Shown here: positions 50,443 to 59,568 of the stretch, in pieces
How positions within the stretch are numbered: the first letter of the stretch is position 1
Layout of the letters: the number at the start of each line of letters is the position of its first letter
NCBI RefSeq assembly: GCF_036759925.1
Contig: NZ_JAPKIB010000003.1
Span: forward strand, 1 to 64,000
From: Kluyvera sp036759925
GTDB lineage: Bacteria; Pseudomonadota; Gammaproteobacteria; Enterobacterales; Enterobacteriaceae
DNA length: 64,000 nt
Direction of reading: 5' to 3'
The notes under the pieces: generated by a model
What the model saw: only the letters and a program-made list of their open reading frames with translations
Told to the model about the DNA's origin: nothing
Databases searched by the model: none
Program-made: the position numbers and the translations under genes

Positions 50443-51039
50443 ATGAGCAAATTGATTGAACATGATACCCGTGAACACATTCTGGCTACCGGCGAGCGTC
50501 TTTGTATGCACCGGGGGTTTACCGGAATGGGACTTAGCGAACTCCTGAAGACGGCGGAAGTGCCGAAGGGGTCGTTCTATCACTATTTCCGTTCAAAAGA
50601 GGCGTTTGGCGTCGCGATGCTGGAACGGCACTTTGCCGATTATCACCAGCGCCTGGTGCAGCATTTTACCCAGGGCGCGGGCAACTACCGTGACCGCCTG
50701 CTGGACTATTACCAGCACACGCTCACCCAGTTTTGCCAGCAGGGGCTTATCAGCGGTTGTCTGACCGTGAAACTCTCTGCCGAAGTGTGCGATCTTTCCG
50801 AAGATATGCGCACGGAAATGAATAAAGGTGCCAGCCAGATTATGGTTCTGCTGGCGCAAGCGCTGGAAAATGGCCGCCGTGAAGGCTGCCTGACCTTTAG
50901 CGGCGAAGCCGAAGCCACGGCGCAGGTACTCTACTCGCTGTGGTTGGGCGCAAATCTGCAGGCGAAAATGGCCCGCAGTTCAACGCCGCTTGAAAGCGCG
51001 CTGACGCACGTCAGGAATCTGATTGCCGCGCCGGACTAA
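50443..51039 (+). CDS. nemR: TetR-family electrophile/bleach-sensing repressor NemR
   Basis: 198 residues from ATG 50443 (MSKLIEHDTREHILATGERL); the GTG at 50434 is less likely. The HTH LSELLKTAEVPKGSFYHYF is followed by a ligand domain with redox-active Cys106 (ISGCLTVKL) and Cys116 (AEVCDLS), the residues through which E. coli NemR senses quinones, glyoxals and HOCl. It represses nemRA-gloA. Confidence 0.97.
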   Translation: MSKLIEHDTREHILATGERLCMHRGFTGMGLSELLKTAEVPKGSFYHYFRSKEAFGVAMLERHFADYHQRLVQHFTQGAGNYRDRLLDYYQHTLTQFCQQGLISGCLTVKLSAEVCDLSEDMRTEMNKGASQIMVLLAQALENGRREGCLTFSGEAEATAQVLYSLWLGANLQAKMARSSTPLESALTHVRNLIAAPD

Positions 51040-51066
51040 TCCCGGCGTTTTTATTTCGTTAATCAC

Positions 51067-51081
51067 TAGACGACCGGTCTA
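51067..51081 (+). promoter_or_regulatory. Second NemR-like palindrome upstream of nemA
   Basis: TAGAC-GACCG-GTCTA lies in the nemR-nemA gap. It has the same half-sites as the operator at 50413 but one base less spacing. Confidence 0.5.
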
Positions 51082-51094
51082 CTCAGGAGTCACC

Positions 51095-52192
51095 ATGTCG
51101 CAAGAAAAACTGTTTACCCCACTGAAAGTGGGTGCGGTTACTGCCCCGAACCGCGTGTTTATGGCCCCGCTGACGCGTCTGCGCAGCATCGTTCCGGGTG
51201 ACATTCCTACCCCGCTGATGGCCGAATACTACCGCCAACGTGCCAGCTCCGGTCTTATCATCTCCGAAGCGACCCAGATTTCCGCTCAGGCGAAAGGCTA
51301 CCAGGGAGCTCCTGGCCTGCACAGCCCTGAACAGATTGCCGCATGGCAGAAAATCACCGCTGGCGTTCACGCAGAAGATGGTCGAATTGCCGTTCAGCTG
51401 TGGCACACCGGGCGTATCTCCCACTCCAGCCTGCAGCCAAACGGTGAAGCACCGGTTGCCCCTTCCGCGCTGAGCGCCAATACCCGAACTTCACTGCGCG
51501 ATGAGAACGGTCACGCCACTCGCGTTGACACTTCTATGCCACGTGCGCTGGAAACGGAAGAGATCCCTGGCATCGTCAACGATTTCCGTCAGGCGATCGC
51601 TAACGCCCGTGAAGCTGGCTTTGACCTGGTTGAACTGCACTCCGCGCACGGCTATCTGCTGCACCAGTTCCTGTCGCCATCCTCTAACCATCGTACCGAC
51701 CAGTACGGCGGCAGCGTCGAAAATCGTGCGCGTCTGGTGCTGGAAGTGGTTGATGCTGGGATCAAAGAATGGGGCGCAGACCGTATCGGTATCCGCGTGT
51801 CACCAATTGGGACTTTCCAGAACGTCGACAACGGCCCGAACGAAGAAGCGGATGCGCTCTACTTAATTGAAGAGCTGGGTAAACGCGGTATCGCCTACCT
51901 GCACATGTCTGAACCAGACTGGGCCGGTGGTCAGCCATACAGCGAAGCCTTCCGCGAAAAAGTACGTGCCCGTTTCCACGGCCCGATTATCGGTGCTGGC
52001 GCCTACACCCCGGAAAAAGCGGAAGCCCTGATTGAGAAAGGCTTAATTGATGCCGTGGCTTTTGGTCGCGACTACATCGCCAACCCGGATCTGGTCGCTC
52101 GTCTGCAGCATAAAGCCGAACTGAACCCGCAGCGTCCGGAAAGTTTCTATGGCGGCGGCGCGGAAGGTTACACCGACTACCCTGCTCTGTAA
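51095..52192 (+). CDS. nemA: N-ethylmaleimide reductase NemA (old yellow enzyme)
   Basis: 365 residues from ATG 51095 with AGGAG upstream. An FMN-dependent OYE-family barrel: FMN contacts in APLTRLRS and VQLWHTGRISH, catalytic His/Asn-type pair in ELHSAHGYLLHQF, and YGGSVENRAR. It reduces N-ethylmaleimide, quinones, nitroaromatics and other electrophiles using NADPH. Cotranscribed with nemR and probably gloA. Confidence 0.97.
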   Translation: MSQEKLFTPLKVGAVTAPNRVFMAPLTRLRSIVPGDIPTPLMAEYYRQRASSGLIISEATQISAQAKGYQGAPGLHSPEQIAAWQKITAGVHAEDGRIAVQLWHTGRISHSSLQPNGEAPVAPSALSANTRTSLRDENGHATRVDTSMPRALETEEIPGIVNDFRQAIANAREAGFDLVELHSAHGYLLHQFLSPSSNHRTDQYGGSVENRARLVLEVVDAGIKEWGADRIGIRVSPIGTFQNVDNGPNEEADALYLIEELGKRGIAYLHMSEPDWAGGQPYSEAFREKVRARFHGPIIGAGAYTPEKAEALIEKGLIDAVAFGRDYIANPDLVARLQHKAELNPQRPESFYGGGAEGYTDYPAL

Positions 52193-52268
52193 TCCCACGT
52201 TGATTGATAGCGGCGGCCTTCCGCCGCTATACTAGCCAGATTATTCATAAGTAAGGACGAGGGATAAC

Positions 52269-52676
52269 ATGCGTTTACTGCATACCATGCTGCGCGTCGG
52301 CGACCTGCAACGCTCCATTGATTTCTACACCAAAGTGCTGGGCATGAAGCTGCTGCGCACCAGCGAAAACACCGAATATAAATACTCTCTGGCTTTCGTC
52401 GGCTACGGCGAAGAGAGCGATGAAGCGGTGATTGAGCTGACCTACAACTGGGGCGTGGATAACTATGAGCTGGGCACCGCCTACGGCCATATCGCCCTGA
52501 GCGTGGACAACGCCGCAGAAGCCTGTGACCGCATTCGCCAGAACGGCGGCAACGTCACTCGTGAAGCAGGCCCGGTTAAAGGCGGCACCACGGTGATCGC
52601 GTTTGTTGAAGACCCGGACGGCTATAAAATCGAACTGATCGAAGAGAAAGATGCCGGCAAAGGCCTTGGCAACTAA
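52269..52676 (+). CDS. gloA: Glyoxalase I GloA
   Basis: 135 residues. A Ni2+-dependent lactoylglutathione lyase; metal ligands are His5 (RLLHTML), Glu56 (AVIELTYNWG), His74 (YGHIALSV) and Glu122 (YKIELIEE). It converts the methylglyoxal-glutathione hemithioacetal to S-lactoylglutathione. It lies 76 bp after nemA and is followed by a terminator. Confidence 0.98.
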   Translation: MRLLHTMLRVGDLQRSIDFYTKVLGMKLLRTSENTEYKYSLAFVGYGEESDEAVIELTYNWGVDNYELGTAYGHIALSVDNAAEACDRIRQNGGNVTREAGPVKGGTTVIAFVEDPDGYKIELIEEKDAGKGLGN

Positions 52677-52683
52677 CTCCTCC

Positions 52684-52710
52684 ACGGGTGCCTAAGGCGC
52701 CCGTTTTTTT
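52684..52710 (+). terminator. Intrinsic terminator of gloA
   Basis: ACGGGTGCC-TAA-GGCGCCCGT stem followed by T7, 7 bp past the stop. Confidence 0.88.
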
Positions 52711-52780
52711 ACCCCGCCTTTCCAAGCCGCGGCAAAATTTGCCATAATGCGCGCTACTTTTTCTAAGTGAAGAGATTCTG

Positions 52781-53428
52781 ATGTCCGACAATGTGCAACT
52801 TAATGGTCTATGCGACCGTTTTCGTGGGTTTTATCCGGTAGTGATTGATGTGGAAACTGCGGGATTCAATGCCAAAACGGATGCCCTGCTCGAAATAGCG
52901 GCAATTACGTTGAAAATGGATGAGCAAGGCTGGCTGATGCCGGACACGACGTTGCATTTCCACGTTGAACCTTTTGAAGGCGCTAACCTCGAGCCGGAAG
53001 CGCTGGCGTTCAACGGTATCGACCCGAACAACCCGCTGCGCGGCGCGGTCAGCGAGTACGACGCGCTGCATGCCATCTTTAAGATGGTGCGCAAGGGCAT
53101 GAAAGACAGCGACTGCAATCGCGCCATTATGGTGGCGCATAACGCCACCTTCGACCACAGCTTTATGATGGCTGCCGCCGATCGCGCTTCGCTCAAACGT
53201 AACCCGTTCCACCCGTTCGTGACCTTCGACACCGCCGCACTGAGCGGGCTAGCACTGGGGCAAACCGTGCTGTCAAAAGCCTGTACCGCGGCGGGCATGG
53301 ATTTCGACAGCAGCCAGGCGCACTCGGCGCTGTACGACACCGAACAGACTGCCATTCTGTTCTGCGAAATCGTCAACCGCTGGAAACGTCTCGGCGGCTG
53401 GCCGCTGCCGATAGCGGCCGAAGAATAG
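52781..53428 (+). CDS. rnt: Ribonuclease T
   Basis: 215 residues, the E. coli length. A DEDDh 3'-5' exonuclease that trims tRNA and stable RNA ends and removes tRNA CCA nucleotides. Catalytic acids are in VIDVETAG (Asp23, Glu25) and in HNATFDHSFM; HSALYDTEQTA carries the final His and Asp. Confidence 0.98.
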   Translation: MSDNVQLNGLCDRFRGFYPVVIDVETAGFNAKTDALLEIAAITLKMDEQGWLMPDTTLHFHVEPFEGANLEPEALAFNGIDPNNPLRGAVSEYDALHAIFKMVRKGMKDSDCNRAIMVAHNATFDHSFMMAAADRASLKRNPFHPFVTFDTAALSGLALGQTVLSKACTAAGMDFDSSQAHSALYDTEQTAILFCEIVNRWKRLGGWPLPIAAEE

Positions 53429-53433
53429 CAGCA

Positions 53434-53463
53434 TAAAAAAAGCGACCTGAAGGTCGCTTTTTT
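53434..53463. terminator. Bidirectional terminator between rnt and grxD
   Basis: AGCGACCT-GA-AGGTCGCT stem flanked by A7 and T6, between convergent genes. Confidence 0.9.
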
Positions 53464-53493
53464 GCTTCTGTGCCCGCTATCCGGGCGAACCGA

Positions 53494-53838
53494 TTATTCT
53501 GCTTTCGGTTCTTCAGCGTATTTCGCCGCGGTCTCTTTAATCAGAGGCTGCAGCTCACCGCGCTGATACATTTCAATGATGATGTCGCAGCCGCCAACCA
53601 GTTCGCCGTCAACCCACAGTTGTGGGAAAGTCGGCCAGTTCGCATATTTCGGCAGTTCGGCGCGGATGTCCGGGTTCTGCAGGATGTCGACATAAGCAAA
53701 GCGCTCACCGCAGGCAGACAGTGCCTGAACGGCCTGGGCAGAGAAACCGCAGCTAGGCAGTTTCGGGGAACCTTTCATGTACAGCAGGATTGGGTTCTCA
53801 GCGATCTGGCGCTGAATTTTTTCAATTGTCTCGCTCAT
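53494..53838 (-). CDS. grxD: Monothiol glutaredoxin GrxD
   Basis: 114 residues. The CGFS active site has Cys30 (LPSCGFSAQ), the glutathione-binding WPTFPQLWV and the GGCDI block of monothiol glutaredoxins. It carries and transfers [2Fe-2S] clusters, often with BolA proteins. Divergent from mepH. Confidence 0.97.
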   Translation of the reverse strand: MSETIEKIQRQIAENPILLYMKGSPKLPSCGFSAQAVQALSACGERFAYVDILQNPDIRAELPKYANWPTFPQLWVDGELVGGCDIIIEMYQRGELQPLIKETAAKYAEEPKAE

Positions 53839-54181
53839 TATCTTGCTTCCTCAAACTTCTTTTTACGGCAGTAGTCTGACATTGTAACGTTTCAGAGCCT
53901 GAACAGAAAATAACATTTTGTTCACGCATTACTATTTTATCGTCTGAACCGTTAAGTTGCTTTATAAATATGAGTTTATCGGCAGCAGCGGAAAAATCTT
54001 GCTCATTTTTTGACTCATGATGTATCAAATGATGTTTTTTTTTGCAGTTGCTAACGAAACAGGGTTTTAGACATAAAAACACTATTAACAATTCGTGTTT
54101 TTATGGATTAGAATCGTTGGGTTTTGTAAACCATACCCAGGCAAGGACATTTAGCCTGCATCTTACTCAGAGGGTTGTTCA
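53839..54181 (+). promoter_or_regulatory. grxD-mepH divergent region with putative mepH promoter
   Basis: 343 bp of AT-rich DNA with no gene. A candidate mepH promoter is TTAACA (54085-54090), 18-bp spacer, TAGAAT (54109-54114). The start codon is a GTG. No operator-like palindrome was seen. Confidence 0.5.
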
Positions 54182-55003
54182 GTGGCGCAGATAAAAAAAT
54201 GGTCGTTCACGCTCTGTGCATTGCTGTTTACATCGTTATCCTTCACGCCGTTGGCGCATGCTACAGGGCATGCCAAAACCCCAACGGCGCAAAAGTCGCT
54301 TCCTGTAAAAAGCAGTGAACGCAAGAAAAAGAACGCGGACAATAAATCTAACACTAAGAAAAAATCCACTCCGGTTGCCGCTAAGAAGAAAACCACGCCA
54401 GCCGTAGCGAAAAAAGTTGCTCCAGCCTCCAGCAAATCGAAAACAGCCTCCGCTAAAACCCACGCGAAAAGCAGCGCGGTCAAAACCGCCAACGTCACCA
54501 CGACCTGTAAAGTTCGCAAAGGGTACAAGAAACGCTGTACCACCGCTCCTGTAGAAACCCAACCCACGACCATCGCCGCCGCGCACAAAGTTCGCGTGCA
54601 GAAAGTACAGAAAACCGCGATGAATAAGCTGATGGGTCAGTTAGGCAAGCCGTATCGCTGGGGTGGCAACTCCCCACGCACCGGCTTCGACTGCAGCGGT
54701 TTGGTCTATTACGCTTATAAAGATCTGGTCAACATCCGCATTCCACGTACTGCCAACGAAATGTATCACCTGCGCGATGCGCGTCCGGTTGAACGTGGCG
54801 AACTGGAAAGCGGCGATCTGGTATTCTTCCGCACCCAGGGCCGCGGTACAGCCGATCACGTTGGCGTGTACGTCGGGAACGGCAAATTTATTCAGTCCCC
54901 GCGTACCGGTCAGGACATCCAGATAACCTCGCTGAGCGAAGATTACTGGGTCCGCCACTATGTCGGCGCCCGTCGCGTTGTAACACCAAAGACAATTCGT
55001 TAA
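54182..55003 (+). CDS. mepH: Murein DD-endopeptidase MepH (NlpC/P60)
   Basis: 273 residues with a GTG start. A signal peptide (about 1-27) is followed by a Lys/Ala/Thr-rich low-complexity linker (about 30-115) and a C-terminal NlpC/P60 domain. The catalytic Cys171 is in FDCSGLVYYAY, the His in ADHVGVYVGNG. It cleaves D-Ala-mDAP cross-links during wall growth. The linker is diverged from E. coli, the catalytic domain highly conserved. Confidence 0.95.
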   Translation: MAQIKKWSFTLCALLFTSLSFTPLAHATGHAKTPTAQKSLPVKSSERKKKNADNKSNTKKKSTPVAAKKKTTPAVAKKVAPASSKSKTASAKTHAKSSAVKTANVTTTCKVRKGYKKRCTTAPVETQPTTIAAAHKVRVQKVQKTAMNKLMGQLGKPYRWGGNSPRTGFDCSGLVYYAYKDLVNIRIPRTANEMYHLRDARPVERGELESGDLVFFRTQGRGTADHVGVYVGNGKFIQSPRTGQDIQITSLSEDYWVRHYVGARRVVTPKTIR

Positions 55004-55007
55004 TCAC

Positions 55008-55047
55008 TTACCCCGTTTGTTAATAAACGGGGTAAGCTTATCTTTTA
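55008..55047 (+). terminator. Terminator of mepH
   Basis: TTACCCCGTTT-N6-AAACGGGGTAA, a perfect 11-bp stem, followed by a T-rich stretch, 4 bp past the stop. Confidence 0.8.
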
Positions 55048-55126
55048 TCTCACCTTTTAATTTGCTACTCTATCCCTACTCAGTACATGGTTATTGAGTG
55101 TACAAATATAATAAAGGAGAGTAGCA

Positions 55127-55708
55127 ATGTCGTTCGAATTACCTGCATTACCGTATGCCAAAGACGCTCTTGTTCCACACATTTCCGTGGAAACGCTGGA
55201 GTATCATTACGGCAAACACCACCAGACCTACGTCACCAACCTGAACAACCTGATCAAAGGTACGGCGTTTGAAGGCAAAACGCTGGAAGAGATCGTCCGT
55301 ACCTCTGAAGGCGGCGTGTTCAACAACGCAGCGCAGGTCTGGAACCACACCTTCTATTGGAACTGCCTGGCACCTAACGCCGGTGGCGAACCAACCGGTG
55401 CCGTCGCTGATGCGATCGCTAAATCCTTTGGCTCCTTCGCTGAATTCAAAGCACAGTTCACCGACGCCGCAGTGAAAAACTTCGGCGCAGGCTGGACCTG
55501 GCTTGTGAAGAAGGCGGATGGTTCCCTGGCTATCGTTTCAACGTCTAACGCGGCAACCCCGTTGACCACCGACGCGAAGCCACTGCTGACCGTTGACGTG
55601 TGGGAACACGCTTACTACATCGACTACCGCAATGCGCGTCCAAACTATCTGGAGCACTTCTGGGCTCTGGTGAACTGGGCGTTTGTGGCTGAGAATCTGG
55701 CAGCGTAA
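55127..55708 (+). CDS. sodB: Iron superoxide dismutase SodB
   Basis: 193 residues, E. coli length. Fe ligands are His in EYHYGKHHQTY and WNHTFYW, Asp and His in VDVWEHAYYIDY. It dismutates superoxide in the cytoplasm. The leader AAAGGAGAGTAGCAATG matches the E. coli sodB ribosome-binding region as recalled, where the iron-sparing sRNA RyhB pairs, so Fur/RyhB control is likely. Confidence 0.98.
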   Translation: MSFELPALPYAKDALVPHISVETLEYHYGKHHQTYVTNLNNLIKGTAFEGKTLEEIVRTSEGGVFNNAAQVWNHTFYWNCLAPNAGGEPTGAVADAIAKSFGSFAEFKAQFTDAAVKNFGAGWTWLVKKADGSLAIVSTSNAATPLTTDAKPLLTVDVWEHAYYIDYRNARPNYLEHFWALVNWAFVAENLAA

Positions 55709-55714
55709 GCAAAA

Positions 55715-55787
55715 AATAACCCGGCATCGCCACGCTCCGCCGGGTTATCTCGTATCACGCAGAAGGTCTCCCTTCTGCGTTTTTGTT
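55715..55787. terminator. Two hairpins between sodB and ydhP
   Basis: ATAACCCGGC-N13-GCCGGGTTAT (55716-55748) has its T tract on the minus strand and suits ydhP. ACGCAGAAGG-TCTC-CCTTCTGCGT (55757-55780) is followed by T5 on the plus strand and suits sodB. The genes converge. Confidence 0.85.
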
Positions 55788-55788
55788 T

Positions 55789-56955
55789 TTATTGGCTGGC
55801 CAGCGCCTCTTCACCGCGTGAACGACCGCTCAGGAATACCACCAGCAGCGCCAGCGCGGCAACAATCGCCCCCATCACCGGTACAAAGCTGTAACCCAGA
55901 CCACCGGAGATCACTGCTCCGCCCGCGACCGCCCCCAGTGCGTTACCCAGATTGAACGCCCCGATATTCACCGAGGAAGAAAGACCCGGTGCTTCGTGAG
56001 CCACGCGCATCACGCGCATTTGCAGCGGTGGCACCACCGCGAAGGTTGCCGCACCCCACACCACCATACTGAAGGCCGCGCCTACCTGCGTTTGCGCAAG
56101 GAACGGAATCGCCAGCATAATTGCCATCAGCAGCAACAGGAAGCCTTTCAGCGTACCGCTCACCGAACGGTCAGCAAATTTGCCGCCGAGGTAGTTACCG
56201 ATGGAGAAGCCCACGCCAATCAGCACCAGCATCAGCGTAATAAACGCTGGCGTGGCGTGAGTTATCGTACGCAACACCGGTGAAATATAGGTATAGAGCG
56301 TAAACATCGCCCCTGCGCCCAGTACAGTGGTCAGCAGCGCCGACAGCACCTGCGGACGTACCAGCACCGACAACTCGCGCTTCACGTCCGGCTTTTCACC
56401 CGCCCCGCCCTTCGGCAGAGAGAACCACAGCCCCAGAATAGCAATAATGCCGAGGCCTGCCGTTGCCAGGAATGACATCCGCCAGCCGATGGTTTCGCCA
56501 AGCCAGGTTGCCGCTGGAACGCCACCAATATTGGCAATCGTCAACCCCATAAACATGGTCGCCACGGCGCTGGCCTGTTTATGCTTCGGTACCACGCTGG
56601 CGGCAACAACGGAACCGAGGCCGAAGAATGCACCGTGGTTAAGGCTGGTGATAATGCGCGACAGCATCAGCGTGGTGTAGTCCGGCGCCATCGCCGACAG
56701 TACGTTGCCGAGGGTAAAAATCGCCATCAGGAAGATCAAGGCGTTACGGCGAGCACGATGTGAAAGGAGCAGCGTCATCAGCGGTGCGCCAACCATCACC
56801 CCTACGGCATAGGCGCTAATGAGCATCCCGGCAGCGGGAATGGAGACGTCTACGCCCTTAGCGATGACCGGCAGGAGCCCCATTGGCGAGAATTCGGTGG
56901 TCCCGATGCCAAAGGCCCCAATGGCTAACGCCAGTAAGGGAAAGTTAATTTTCAT
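55789..56955 (-). CDS. ydhP: MFS efflux transporter YdhP
   Basis: 388 residues from ATG 56955 (MKINFPLLALAIGAFGIGTTEF), consistent with E. coli YdhP (389); the upstream start at 57021 lacks support. Twelve transmembrane segments of the DHA1/AraJ-type major facilitator family, with GTTEFSPMGLLPVIA and the RxxRR-like SHRARRNAL cytoplasmic loop. Probable drug or sugar-derivative efflux; substrate not established. Confidence 0.95.
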   Translation of the reverse strand: MKINFPLLALAIGAFGIGTTEFSPMGLLPVIAKGVDVSIPAAGMLISAYAVGVMVGAPLMTLLLSHRARRNALIFLMAIFTLGNVLSAMAPDYTTLMLSRIITSLNHGAFFGLGSVVAASVVPKHKQASAVATMFMGLTIANIGGVPAATWLGETIGWRMSFLATAGLGIIAILGLWFSLPKGGAGEKPDVKRELSVLVRPQVLSALLTTVLGAGAMFTLYTYISPVLRTITHATPAFITLMLVLIGVGFSIGNYLGGKFADRSVSGTLKGFLLLLMAIMLAIPFLAQTQVGAAFSMVVWGAATFAVVPPLQMRVMRVAHEAPGLSSSVNIGAFNLGNALGAVAGGAVISGGLGYSFVPVMGAIVAALALLVVFLSGRSRGEEALASQ

Positions 56956-57115
56956 GCAAATGCTCCGGTTGGCCGCACGACAGACGCGGCATGTCGATAA
57001 TGGGCAAAAGCATGACATCAATCACATAAAAACAGAAGTGTACAAAACAGCAAAAGATTATTGCTAAACGGGTAACAATCAGACAGGAGGGAGCGGACGC
57101 CCCCTCGCAGAGGAA

Positions 57116-57205
57116 TTAATGCAGTACAGCAGTCAAACTTGCGGCAACAATCAGCGCAAGGGTAATGACGGTGGTGGTGAGTGACATCTTAAGTTCGGTA
57201 CTCAT
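57116..57205 (-). CDS. ynhF: Small membrane protein YnhF
   Basis: 29 residues (starts MSTELKMSLTT, ends TAVLH), closely matching E. coli YnhF. One hydrophobic helix; AAGGAG lies 8 bp upstream of the ATG. The E. coli protein is a membrane peptide retaining formyl-Met. Position between ydhP and purR is conserved. Confidence 0.9.
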   Translation of the reverse strand: MSTELKMSLTTTVITLALIVAASLTAVLH

Positions 57206-57440
57206 CAACTTTTCTCCTTTTTATCGCTACAGCAAAACTGTGCTAACGCATTTTTGCACAGTATTGCGCAAAAATCTTCACAGATTTAGCAGGATGTTGG
57301 TTTTTACTCTTCCACTTTGCGTCAGGATAAGTCAAAATTCGACGCTTATTTATAAGCGTACCGGCCATTGACCCCCTCCTGTCGTCCTGTATCGTTTTCC
57401 CGGCGAATCGCAATCCACAAAATTGCGTCAGGGTGTGTGA

Positions 57441-57456
57441 AGGCAAACGTTTTCCT
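57441..57456 (+). promoter_or_regulatory. PurR operator upstream of purR
   Basis: AGGCAAACGTTTTCCT matches the PurR box ACGCAAACGTTTNCNT closely and lies in the purR leader, as does the autoregulatory O1 site in E. coli. Confidence 0.85.
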
Positions 57457-57499
57457 TTCGATTTTATCAGGGGCAGGCCAGGGTCTGGAGTGAGATGGA

Positions 57500-58525
57500 A
57501 TGGCAACTATTAAAGATGTAGCGAAGCGCGCAAACGTTTCCACTACAACCGTATCACATGTAATTAACAAAACGCGTTTTGTCGCCGAGGAGACGCGTGA
57601 AGCCGTCTGGGCGGCGATCAAAGAGTTGCACTACTCTCCGAGCGCCGTTGCCCGTAGCCTGAAGGTGAACCACACCAAATCGATTGGTTTGCTAGCGACC
57701 AGCAGCGAAGCGGCCTACTTTGCCGAAATTATCGAAGCCGTTGAGAAAAACTGCTTTGAGAAGGGCTATACCCTGATTCTGGGCAACGCCTGGAACAACC
57801 TGGAAAAACAGCGCGCCTACCTGTCGATGATGGCGCAAAAGCGCGTGGATGGCCTGCTGGTCATGTGTTCCGAGTATCCGGAATCCCTACTGACGATGCT
57901 CGAAGAGTACCGTCACATCCCGATGGTGGTGATGGACTGGGGCGAGGCTAAAGCGGACTTCACCGACTCGGTCATCGATAACGCCTTTGAAGGCGGCTAT
58001 ACCGCAGGCCGTTACCTGATTGAGCGCGGTCATCGCGATATCGGCGTGATCCCAGGTCCACTGGAGCGTAACACCGGCGCGGGTCGTCTGGCGGGCTTTA
58101 TGAAAGCGATGGAAGAAGCGCACATCAACGTCCCGAAGAACTGGATTGTACAGGGTGACTTTGAGCCTGAATCCGGTTATCGCGCAATGCAGCAGATCCT
58201 GTCGCAGCAGCCGCGCCCTACTGCTATCTTCTGCGGTGGCGACATCATGGCGATGGGCGCACTGTGCGCCGCAGATGAAATGGGTCTTCGCGTGCCGCAG
58301 GACATTTCGCTGATTGGTTATGATAACGTGCGCAACTCCCGTTTCTTCACCCCGGCGTTGACGACGATTCACCAGCCGAAAGATTCGCTCGGTGAAACGG
58401 CGTTTAACATGCTGATGGACCGTATCGTTAGCAAACGCGAGACCTCGCAGTCGATTGAGGTGCATCCGCGTCTTATCGAACGTCGTTCCGTGGCCGACGG
58501 TCCGTTCCGCGACTACCGCCGCTAA
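57500..58525 (+). CDS. purR: Purine repressor PurR
   Basis: 341 residues, near-identical to E. coli PurR. The LacI-type HTH MATIKDVAKRANVSTTTVSHV and hinge helix (SPSAVARSLKVN) precede the corepressor domain, which binds hypoxanthine or guanine. It represses purine biosynthesis and its own gene; a second PurR box (GCGCAAACGTTTCC, 57528-57541) lies inside the first codons, as in E. coli. Confidence 0.98.
   Translation: MATIKDVAKRANVSTTTVSHVINKTRFVAEETREAVWAAIKELHYSPSAVARSLKVNHTKSIGLLATSSEAAYFAEIIEAVEKNCFEKGYTLILGNAWNNLEKQRAYLSMMAQKRVDGLLVMCSEYPESLLTMLEEYRHIPMVVMDWGEAKADFTDSVIDNAFEGGYTAGRYLIERGHRDIGVIPGPLERNTGAGRLAGFMKAMEEAHINVPKNWIVQGDFEPESGYRAMQQILSQQPRPTAIFCGGDIMAMGALCAADEMGLRVPQDISLIGYDNVRNSRFFTPALTTIHQPKDSLGETAFNMLMDRIVSKRETSQSIEVHPRLIERRSVADGPFRDYRR
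57528..57543 (+). promoter_or_regulatory. Intragenic PurR operator (O2) in purR
   Basis: GCGCAAACGTTTCCAC lies within codons 10-15 of purR and keeps the central CAAACGTTT core. It corresponds in place to E. coli purR O2. Confidence 0.75.
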
Positions 58526-58535
58526 GCATTACCCA

Positions 58536-58558
58536 CGGACACCCTACTCGGGTGTCCG
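58536..58558. terminator. Hairpin between purR and punR
   Basis: CGGACACCC-N5-GGGTGTCCG, a perfect 9-bp stem overlapping the punR stop codon. No T tract on either strand. Confidence 0.55.
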
Positions 58559-59455
58559 CAGCCACTCTTCATTTAGCGTCTCGCTATCCCCCAGATATTC
58601 CAGCAGCCAGCTTAATGCCGGCGATGCTTCGCTTTGCTGCCAGGTCAGGCAACAGGCGGCATCCGGGAACGGGTTTTCAAGCTGTAGCGCCACCCACTCC
58701 CCATTTTCCAACCACGGTTGCGCCAGATGCCCCGGTACCATCGCCGCGCATAGTCCCGCCGAGATACAGGTTTCCGATGAAGCCCAGTCCGGCACCACCA
58801 CACGCTTCTGGTTATCGAGTAGCCAGGTCGTCCGCTTCGGCAGCGAACGCGAAGTATCTTCGCGCACCAGCGACGGCCAGTTGCGCAACACATCATCGCT
58901 GAGCGGGCCCTCCATCTGCGCCAACGGATGGATACTCGCCACCACGCAGTGCCAGTTGAGCATCCCCATATCACGAAACGCGAAGCGGCCACCGACCGGA
59001 ATCGCCTGAGTGGCACCAATCGCCAGCTCCACGCGGCCATCGGCCAATGCATCCCAGACGCCATTAAACACTTCCTGATAAACAATCAGCTCCACGTCGC
59101 TAAAGTGGCGATAGAAATCGACAATCAGCTGCCGGGTTCGCTGCGGTTTCACGATATTATCGACGGCAATCGCCAACTGCCCTCGCCAGCCGTTAGCAAT
59201 TTTCTGGCACTGTTGGCGAGTGATCTGCATTTTTTTGATAACAGACCGCCCCTCCTTCAAAAACCATACGCCAGCGGGAGTAAGTTCAACGTCGCGATGG
59301 CGCCGTTCGAACAGGGGAACAGCCAGCCACTCTTCCAGCTGGCGTACCGTATAGCTCACCGCAGAAGGCACGCGGTGCAGTTCCTGCGCGGCGGCACTAA
59401 AACTACCGTTACGTGCCACCGCATCAACCACTTCCAGTGAATATTCAGACCACAT
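58544..59455 (-). CDS. punR: LysR-family regulator PunR (YdhB)
   Basis: 303 residues. The N-terminal LysR HTH (EVVDAVARNGSFSAAAQELHRVPSAVSYTVRQLE, landmark) is followed by a two-lobed effector domain. In E. coli the ortholog YdhB/PunR activates the divergent punC in response to purine nucleosides. The divergent arrangement with punC is conserved. Confidence 0.93.
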   Translation of the reverse strand: MWSEYSLEVVDAVARNGSFSAAAQELHRVPSAVSYTVRQLEEWLAVPLFERRHRDVELTPAGVWFLKEGRSVIKKMQITRQQCQKIANGWRGQLAIAVDNIVKPQRTRQLIVDFYRHFSDVELIVYQEVFNGVWDALADGRVELAIGATQAIPVGGRFAFRDMGMLNWHCVVASIHPLAQMEGPLSDDVLRNWPSLVREDTSRSLPKRTTWLLDNQKRVVVPDWASSETCISAGLCAAMVPGHLAQPWLENGEWVALQLENPFPDAACCLTWQQSEASPALSWLLEYLGDSETLNEEWLRTPE

Positions 59456-59568
59456 TTTCTGCCTGCAAAATTTTTGAATGCATGACGCAAATATTAGCGT
59501 TTCACAAGCCGTTATGCACTCTCTACACTCAGCGGCATCGTTTATTCATGATAAAAAGGGCGAAATTA

